Source: Malus domestica (taxonomy: Eukaryota; Streptophyta; Magnoliopsida; Rosales; Rosaceae). From it: a stretch of 64,000 bases of DNA. Below, in pieces: positions 57,750 to 64,000 of this stretch; position 1 is the first letter of the stretch; every line of letters starts with the position of its first letter. Location of the stretch: contig NC_091661.1 in assembly GCF_042453785.1 (NCBI RefSeq), forward strand, positions 25,225,501-25,289,500, given 5' to 3'. The translations under genes were made by a program, and so were the position numbers. The notes beneath the pieces were generated by a model. It saw nothing but the letters and a program-made list of their open reading frames with translations, was not told the origin of the DNA and searched no databases.

Positions 57750-58345
57750 TTCTTTTCCAGTCCACCGACGATCTCCATATCCATCATCTGCCACCACACC
57801 ATCATCCCCACCACCACTTCTGCCTTCTTAATCGTCGTCAAATCTTAATTTTCTGGTGCGTCTCTGTCACCGCATCCAAACATCGCCAGAACCCTAATGT
57901 CTCTAGGAAATCGCAACCCCCAGAACCAAGTCGGCTCAGTTTCTGCTGAAAAGCGATCCGGCGACGTTGATTGTGTGATGACGGCCTGATCAGAAATGAC
58001 AAAGCCCTCTCACCAAATCATCTTCCACTCCTCCGATTCTCACCGGCGACGGCCTGGCAGTTATTGTTCTTGCTGTTGCGGAACTAATTCTTCACCAAAA
58101 TTGAACGATTGGGAGATCCAGGGCGGTTCACGAATCGTACAGATGACGACAACGGGGAAGGAGAATGGGCGTACATGAAGAGGTGCGTAGGGGAGATGAA
58201 ACGTGTGAAGAACGTCAACAACCTAGAGGAGAACCTCCAAGATGTGGACGACGTGAAGCCCGATAATGAGGAAGAAAATAACGGCCCAGCCTCCTTTCCC
58301 GAACCCCAAACTAAAACACAAAAAAACCCGATCGATTGGTGCTAA
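57750..58345 (+). other. GC-richer open-frame region in the Mutator-like element
   Basis: Overlapping short frames (58109-58345 is acidic: MKRVKNVNNLEENLQDVDDV...) without a recognisable family. It could be a captured host fragment or chance. Confidence 0.3.
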
Positions 58346-58840
58346 GAATTTGAAATTTAGGGTTAGGGTTTGGATGAAATTGGGGTATTTTGTATAAAAT
58401 TGGTTACAGGGATTAATTTGGTGAGGGTGATAGGTGTGTAGGAGGGGGAGAGGGATGAGCGCCATGGGAGGGAGTTGGAGATGGAGGAAGAGAAGGGGGA
58501 AGTTGCAGAGAGGTGAGAGGGAAGGAAGGGGATTTTGGTGCGGGTTTGGTTTCCTTTTTTCTTTTCTTTTTTTAATTTTTTATTTTTTTTAATATTTAGT
58601 TAATTTTTTAATCTAGTTGGAATTGAAAATGGGCCCCATCTCAAGTCATGTCAGCATTTAACAAAGAGATTGACAGAAAACCTAACGGAGGTCTGATATT
58701 GTAACAAATTTGTAAGATGAGGTATGACATTGAAATGTTTTAAAGACGGGATATGAAACTATGATTGGCCTAATAGTTGAGGTAGTTTTATGTAATTTAT
58801 CCTTCAAAGAAAGTCCACCCCACGCAAATTAACTCCCTAA

Positions 58841-59070
58841 TCCCCGGATTTGGATCCCATATCCAAATCCAAATCCAAATTATGGTGATCCTAGGGATCC
58901 TCACATCTTAGCCATTCATCGTGTATCGTGCGGTCAGAAATTATTTGACTTTTTTTATTTAAAATTAAACACAAATAGTACCTAACAAAAACTGACCACA
59001 TGATGTACGATGAATAACTAGGATGTGGGGATCCCTATGATCTCCACAAAGTGGATCCTGAGAGGATCCT
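58841..59070. mobile_element. MITE with 'ggatcc' inverted ends, unit 4
   Basis: Orthologous to 30681-30900. Confidence 0.6.
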
Positions 59071-59412
59071 CTTCCTTAATTTCCACCATCATCAACACAG
59101 AACCAATATCTTCTCCAGTCTTCACACACCTATCGACACTTCAAGATCAACTTGGTATTTATATTTATTCTATGAAGAAATGGCTTTTCTCAATTGTAAG
59201 GGATTAATAATCTTACTAAAAATGATGAAAAAAGGGTTACATGAATTGTTGTTTGTACAAAAATTATGAATAAAAAGTTGTAGTTTATCGTTTAATGTTT
59301 CAATTTTATTTTCATCTAATTTTTTGGAGCTTTTTATGAAACTTTATAGGCCTAAGCATGGTCCATTACCAATATCACTGATATGGTCCCAACTTAACCA
59401 CCTATGGCTAGG

Positions 59413-59525
59413 TGTTGGGTTTTATCCCAAAAGGACTGATGATATTAGTGGTGAAAACTCTTATATATTGATTGTATATTATTTTGTCATATGATCTATG
59501 TAAGATCTTATTCTCCAACACTTTT
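59413..59525 (+). mobile_element. Truncated LTR, unit 4
   Basis: Starts TGTTGGGTTTTATCCC like 31263 but diverges after ~60 bp. Confidence 0.5.
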
Positions 59526-60059
59526 TTACTAGGACTTCTCGATAATAAAATCATGAATCCACCACTATCCCCATCCACACTTGAGAATTTCAAACAAGTG
59601 GAGCTTTCCAATTGTCCTTGATAACAAGAGGATTCTTGGTTGGGTAATGTAAATTCATGATAAAGATGAAACTCATGTGTTTGCAGCTAGGATGGTAAAG
59701 AGGATTCCTAGGTAATTGTTTGGGCCTAAAATATTGGTTTGGGCCGAGTTTAGAATGTTCTCGACTTGGAAGCATTGTTCAAGGGCCGGATACAATAAGG
59801 AGTCTCGGTAGGATGAGGATGTTGAAAGTTGGGAATGAATGCGGCCTGATAAGGGGTTGAGTTCAAAGTCCTAATAGGAGTGGATTGGCTGAGATAAGAT
59901 TGGATCGGGGTGAAGAGTCCTAATCCGAGTATAGGTTTGATTCGATCAGAAGAAGGTTTGCAACTATAAATAGAGGGAGGGGTACATCATTTAAACTCTT
60001 TTCAATTCAACACACAAACTGCCATGCGGAAATTCTCGCTCTACGTGAAACCTCTCAAC
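59526..60059. other. Retrotransposon-like non-coding sequence
   Basis: It contains a TATA-like 'actataaatagagggaggg' near 59963 followed by leader-like sequence to 60059, where another LTR-like segment begins. It may be the left part of an LTR. No gene is seen. Confidence 0.35.
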
Positions 60060-61705
60060 TGTTGGAAATGTGCCCTAAAGCCAATCATGTGATGATACTT
60101 TACGGACATTTCACATGTTAAACTAATCTAGTTTTACATATAAAGGGCAAAGATTATTGTTTGAGCCGTCTCATATAAATGTTATATGCTTAAACGATAA
60201 AGTCCAAGGAATATGTGATTGGGAGAATGTAATCTAATGAAGTTAGATTCATGAGACCATTCTTTCGTAGACACATCCTAAACGTTCCTGATCATAGGAT
60301 TGCCAATTGGGCGTTGACAGTCCGTTAAGATCAGTACGTACTATGTCTTCTCTCAGGGAGAGTGATTAGTCTCGAATCATTGGTGTGTGTGACATCAAGA
60401 CAAGTACGGTAGGTGCTCAATAGAGAATGAGTTCACTGAACGCGATCAACGAAGAGTTCTCATATTCCATGTCACGTGAGAACTCATGGTTGGGATAATG
60501 CAAAGTAGTCCTTTGACCTGAGGCATCATAGTTGTCTTGTGGTTAAGTCCTTGATCTTTGATTATGTCAAAGTCACTCCATCAGGAGGGTGTCCACGGCA
60601 TCGTTGGGGTCAAGCCACTTATCTATGGAGACAAGTGAATGCGCAACAAGGGATCTCTAACCTTCAAACCGTTTGAGGGAGAATACTCTCTGATATGATT
60701 TGAATCTCTGGCCAGAGTATGAATGAGATTGAGGAATGCGTTCCAAATCACATTCAAGGTAATCATATAAGCACAAGACACACATTGGATAGTAGACATG
60801 AGAAATAAACTATCAAACCAAACAATGTGGTCAAGAGTATTAGATTAGAGAAGGACCGTATTGCATTTGTAATCTCGAACTGAATAGGTTCTCCACCTCT
60901 TCTGATTAGCTTGGATAACCATGATATGCTGCTAGGTGTCACTCATGGTTTGTGGAAGCCCTAAACGTGTGTAATCACTAAAGGGAGAATTGAAAATAGT
61001 TTCAATTCACAATCGATGTAAAATGGTTTTAATCGCCCACTACCTCGCTAAAAGGAACCTAATGGATCGCACACCATAAAAGGTAGAGATTGGAGATTAA
61101 ACGGAAATGAGTAAGAATGATTAAATGGTTTAATCATTTATTTATGGCAAGGATTAATTAATATGTTAATTAATCAAACGAATAAGTTCGTTAAATGACT
61201 TCGGGATAGTTTTGGACCTTAAGGCCCAATGGGCTTCGAACGTCAAGCCCATTAACTTAAGTTGTATGACAATTTAATGAATAAAGATTCATTAAAGCCC
61301 AAAAGCCCAAAATCCCTAAATGTATAGCCATATGGAATGAATTAGGGTTTTGGTTATTTAGGTCACTTCAAGAAGTGACTATATAAATGACTTTATAGCC
61401 AAATATTCATGAGGGATTAAAAGGTTTTATTTTTGGGGAAAATTGGTGAGAATTGTCTCTCCATTTTCTCTCTAAAGAGGCCAACACCTTGGAGGGTACA
61501 TCTAGCAATCCTACTACTCCAAGGTCACTCATTTCTTCTACAATCTAACCTTGGTGAAGAGACTTAGAGGTTCTCAATTTTGGGAACTTGGAGAACCTAT
61601 TCTTCCATCCAAATCCATGGATCTAAGAAGCAAGGAATGAAGGCCCTATCTCTTTGGGTGATTAGCCTTTGCTTATGCAAAGAGGAATCTACAAAGGTAT
61701 TAATT
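60060..61705 (+). mobile_element. LTR-like insertion, ~1.65 kb
   Basis: It starts TGTTGGAAATGTGCCC, a start common to copia-type LTRs, and the block has no coding frame. TCAAC occurs at 60055-60059 and 61706-61710 and could be the target duplication, although the right end (ggtattaatt) is not the usual CA. Probably a solo LTR; the right boundary is uncertain. Confidence 0.5.
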
Positions 61706-61879
61706 TCAACTCACTTTGTTTTGAGTTGATTATTGGTTCACCAATCTACTAGGCTTTGAATTTCATGGTAATGTTTTGTTTTTGAGTGCATACAAGCATG
61801 ATTCCGCCTTTAATTGTTAATTGCATGCTATATGATGTTGCTCAAATGAACATGTTTTCCCAAAAGATTTCCTTCATCA

Positions 61880-62577
61880 ACAACCTTGAGATTTTTATTT
61901 TCTTTTTCGCCGACACATCTTCAGTTTGGATAAACAGCATTATCACCGTAGAACCAGCCGACAACGGAACCCCTTCAGTTTGGATAAACAGCACTGCGTC
62001 GAGGCCAACTGGTTATCTATCCAAGTCTCGGTCGAGAAAGACTTTCAGGTCTTTATTGGCAGAGGTCATCTCATTAGCCTTTTTGGTGAGGTGAGGTGTT
62101 ACAGTCTACTAGGGCTCGGTACATTGAACGCCGAGTTGTTTTATGATTGGATACTCACAAGTAAGCTTTAGAGTTCGGCATTCTAATGGCCGAACCACAT
62201 TTACCATCAAGACATATATCTGTTTTGAGTATCTGTTCCCCTATACTCTGGTGTCGATTCGGTGTGCTTATACCCTTACAAATATAATCACTGTGACCGA
62301 ATCCGGCGCCGACAATTTATGAACTTCATAAAATTAGCAGCCTTGTCTTCAGGCTATAGAACCCAAAGGCCGGGACGTGTTTCTTCCTTGGTCGCAGTCG
62401 CAAAATCGAGAAGTCAGCCGCACGCTTAACGCAACATCAACACATTTTACTCTTGGGCCAAGCTCAGCCGACAAGTTGGCATGCCCCGCATCAACCGAAT
62501 GACGTAGTTAGCTCATTAGTTACTCAGCTTGTGCGCCACGTAGGCTTGGTAGTTTTTAGGGTCAACAGTAATGTAAC
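61880..62577. mobile_element. Gypsy-like LTR remnant
   Basis: It contains 'gccgacaacgg', 'ggccgaacc', 'tgtgaccgaatccggcgccgaca' (62290) and a CA end at 'agggtcaaca' (~62567). It resembles the promoter-distal parts of gypsy-type LTRs. 'tcagtttggataaacagca' occurs twice (61920, 61976). No coding frame. Confidence 0.45.
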
Positions 62578-62689
62578 CTTCATGATTAACATGAAATTGT
62601 AATGTATTATAGTGAAAGTATGGTTAGTCGAATGCAATTAGGTCTGTTATACTGTTAGAATTTAGGCTTTAATTTTCTAGGAGATGAGG

Positions 62690-62890
62690 CAGTGAAGGTT
62701 ACTAAGAACACAGATCCTATCCTAATCTGTGCAACCAGAGCCCGGAGATCTCTCTAAAAGTTATAATAATTATAGCCGTTATATCAAATTTCAGCGGTCC
62801 GAATCCATTGATCCCCGGGCTCTAGTTGCACAAATCCGGAGAGGATATGTGTTCGGTTACTAAGGAGATGATCTATGTTCGGTTACTAAG
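62690..62890. mobile_element. Inverted-repeat element
   Basis: 'aacacagatcctatcctaat' plus 'ctgtgcaaccagagcccgg' (62708-62747) is mirrored at 62815-62870 (ccgggctctagttgcacaaatc, gaggatatgtgttcggtta). It is a small palindromic MITE or foldback unit. Confidence 0.65.
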
Positions 62891-62940
62891 ACTCGTTGGA
62901 TACTAGTTTCTCTAATTTTGTTTATAGCTTTTATTTTTTA

Positions 62941-63092
62941 GGAAAACTAATGAAAATGGCTTGAAAACCTTAAGTTTTAATGATAATGACAAAATAAATG
63001 GTTAAGTGAATAGTACAATAATTGACTTTTTAGTGTAAAAATGTAATTTTTAGTTAAAAGAAACAGTACAGCGGACTTTTCGTTAAAACTTC
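62941..63092. mobile_element. Mutator-type MITE, family 1 copy
   Basis: GGAAAACTAATGAAAATGG ... CTTTTCGTTAAAACTTC, same family and orientation as 7094-7247. Duplication not clear. Confidence 0.75.
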
Positions 63093-63237
63093 ATTTTCTT
63101 CTTTTTTTTATATTAAAAATCAACATAATTAAATTTGAGATTAAGTGTTTAGATACATGTAAGAAATAAGCGAAGAGACATAAAAAACTTCAAATTGGGG
63201 ACATCAAACCCTAAGTCATCTCTCACCCACTTAAAAT

Positions 63238-63412
63238 TAGTTTGACAACAGCCATTTAGTACTACGGTCTAATGATATTCCTCTTTATTTGTAAATAAAA
63301 AAATTTAGATTCGATTCTCGTCAAAGGCGAACTTGAATCACATATTGCTAACCCATTGTGAGGCTTAACCCACTCTTCCACTTTTTTGAGTATAGATAAT
63401 ATCGTTTGTTTA
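63238..63412. mobile_element. MITE, 'ttatctacacta' family, inverted copy
   Basis: Inverse of the 33594 family (tagtactacggtctaatgat ... gagtatagataatatcgttt). As the other units carry it in the opposite orientation at a similar place, it is either an independent insertion or an inversion. Confidence 0.55.
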
Positions 63413-63560
63413 AAAATTAGTTAGACAACATAATTGAGTTTAGTATTTTTTTTTTTTCTTAATTAACATGGTACCTAATTTTATAATACCAATTTGGAGT
63501 CTTTTTATAAGTAACAATTATGTTTTGGGCCGAAAAGGAACAAACCCAAAACAAGGCACT

Positions 63561-63679
63561 TTCAAGAAGGTGGTAGAAGCTGATGGAACTCTCTGGTTTT
63601 TTTTGTTTTATCCCTTCTGGATAGCTGCAGAACTTTCTGTAGTTCTCAGAGAAACCTTCTGTGCCGTCCTATATATATA
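63561..63679 (+). promoter_or_regulatory. Heat-shock elements and TATA box, sHSP copy 6
   Basis: TTCAAGAA (63561-63568), GAACTTTC (63630-63637) and TATATATATA (63670-63679). Confidence 0.8.
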
Positions 63680-63777
63680 CAAGTCACTCCGGTACCCACC
63701 CAATCAGATAGAATTATCCAAAGCAATCTAAGCAAAAATCTCTCACTCATATCCTTCGAATTCACATCCAGCATCTA

Positions 63778-64000
63778 ATGGCTCTCAGTCTCTTTGGCGG
63801 ACGACGAAACAACGTCTTCGACCCTTTCTCTTTGGACATCTGGGACCCATTCGAGAGCTTCGGCCCTCTGGCCAACTTCCCCTCCTCCGCCCGTGAAACC
63901 ACCGCCATCGCCAACACCCGCATCGACTGGAAGGAGACCCCGGAGGCTCACATCTTCAAGGCGGACCTGCCGGGGATCAAAAAGGAAGAGGTGAAAGTGG
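63778..64000 (+). CDS. Class I cytosolic small heat-shock protein, copy 6 (cut by window end)
   Basis: The first 74 codons are visible: [20 protein letters not shown], then [15 protein letters not shown] and [25 protein letters not shown]. Distinct residues relative to copy 3 are Asn11, Ser27, Pro30 and Phe34. The frame is open to the window edge. The leader is shorter by one 'aaaacccaactcaaaccc' block. No lesion is seen. Confidence 0.95.
   Translation, partial: MALSLFGGRRNNVFDPFSLDIWDPFESFGPLANFPSSARETTAIANTRIDWKETPEAHIFKADLPGIKKEEVKV

Larger units (their letters stand above)
56649..58802. mobile_element. Mutator-like element, 2.15 kb, 9-bp duplication
   Basis: GGGTAAATTACA ... TGTAATTTATCC ends with diverged inverted arms of ~200 bp. 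It is flanked by exact TTCAAAGAA (56640-56648, 58803-58811), and units 1 and 2 have the empty site (gactttcaaagaaagtccacc). No transposase is seen. The interior after the nested element (57750-58345) has GC-richer overlapping open frames of unknown origin, possibly a captured exon. Confidence 0.88.
53334..63559 (+). repeat. Segmental duplication unit 4 (heavily interrupted)
   Basis: sHSP 53574, ORF relic, the longest copia relic, MITE, Mutator-like element 56649-58802, MITE 58841-59070, truncated LTR at 59413. Retrotransposon sequence then replaces the part that holds the GST exon in other units. Homology resumes ~63400 before the next promoter. Confidence 0.8.

Noticed and set aside
61786..62171. 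Frames with repeated SVWINS/LDKQH phrases
   Set aside because: They come from a 56-bp-spaced direct repeat in LTR debris and are not supported as protein.

Overview
The window is plant nuclear DNA. It has intron-bearing genes, TATA-type promoters, dense nested transposons (CACTA, Mutator-like, hAT, PIF/Harbinger-like, LTR elements) and plant families (UGT glucosyltransferases, class I small heat-shock proteins, tau GST, plant SPPL). Several repeat families and the sHSP N-terminus look like Rosaceae, probably the apple/pear tribe. That placement is inference; no database search was possible.

Left part (1-24,000) is a decaying UGT76-like glucosyltransferase cluster. One gene is apparently intact (10842-12348, two exons, 457 aa). 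Three relatives are broken: the 3' half at 5115-5924, cut by the right end of a large CACTA transposon that fills 1-5114 and carries a degenerate TNP2 transposase; a 5' scrap at 14551-14665; and a 3' scrap at 21709-21902. Between them lie MITEs, LTR debris, a long-TIR element (13684-14142) and tandem repeats.

Right part (24,100-64,000) is a tandem array of six cytosolic class I sHSP genes on the + strand (24431, 27251, 34998, 42623, 53574 and a partial one from 63778). Each has a conserved heat-shock-element/TATA promoter. From the second gene on they sit in a segmentally duplicated unit of about 7.6 kb: sHSP, broken ORF of unknown origin, copia remnants, LTR, exon 1 of a tau-class GST, then the next sHSP promoter. 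No GST exon 2 accompanies any copy. The copies serve as empty sites for one another, so many insertions are defined with target-site duplications (TSDs): a Mutator-like Pack element carrying a signal-peptide-peptidase-like (SPPL) PA-domain fragment just upstream of two sHSP promoters; a hAT element in one GST exon; a Mutator-like element with a long polypyrimidine/polypurine hairpin; and a 6.8-kb LTR element in the third unit.

The LTR element (45483-52301, minus orientation, TSD CTATT) is the most unusual object. It shows no recognisable gag-pol. It carries intronless fragments of a 3'-5' exonuclease-domain gene and of ribosomal protein S3 (the latter tandemly duplicated), a third unidentified ORF, several minisatellites and a nested 2.2-kb solo LTR.

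Functional genes likely to be expressed are the UGT at 10842-12348 and the sHSPs. Most other open frames are transposon debris, antisense shadows or low-complexity artefacts.
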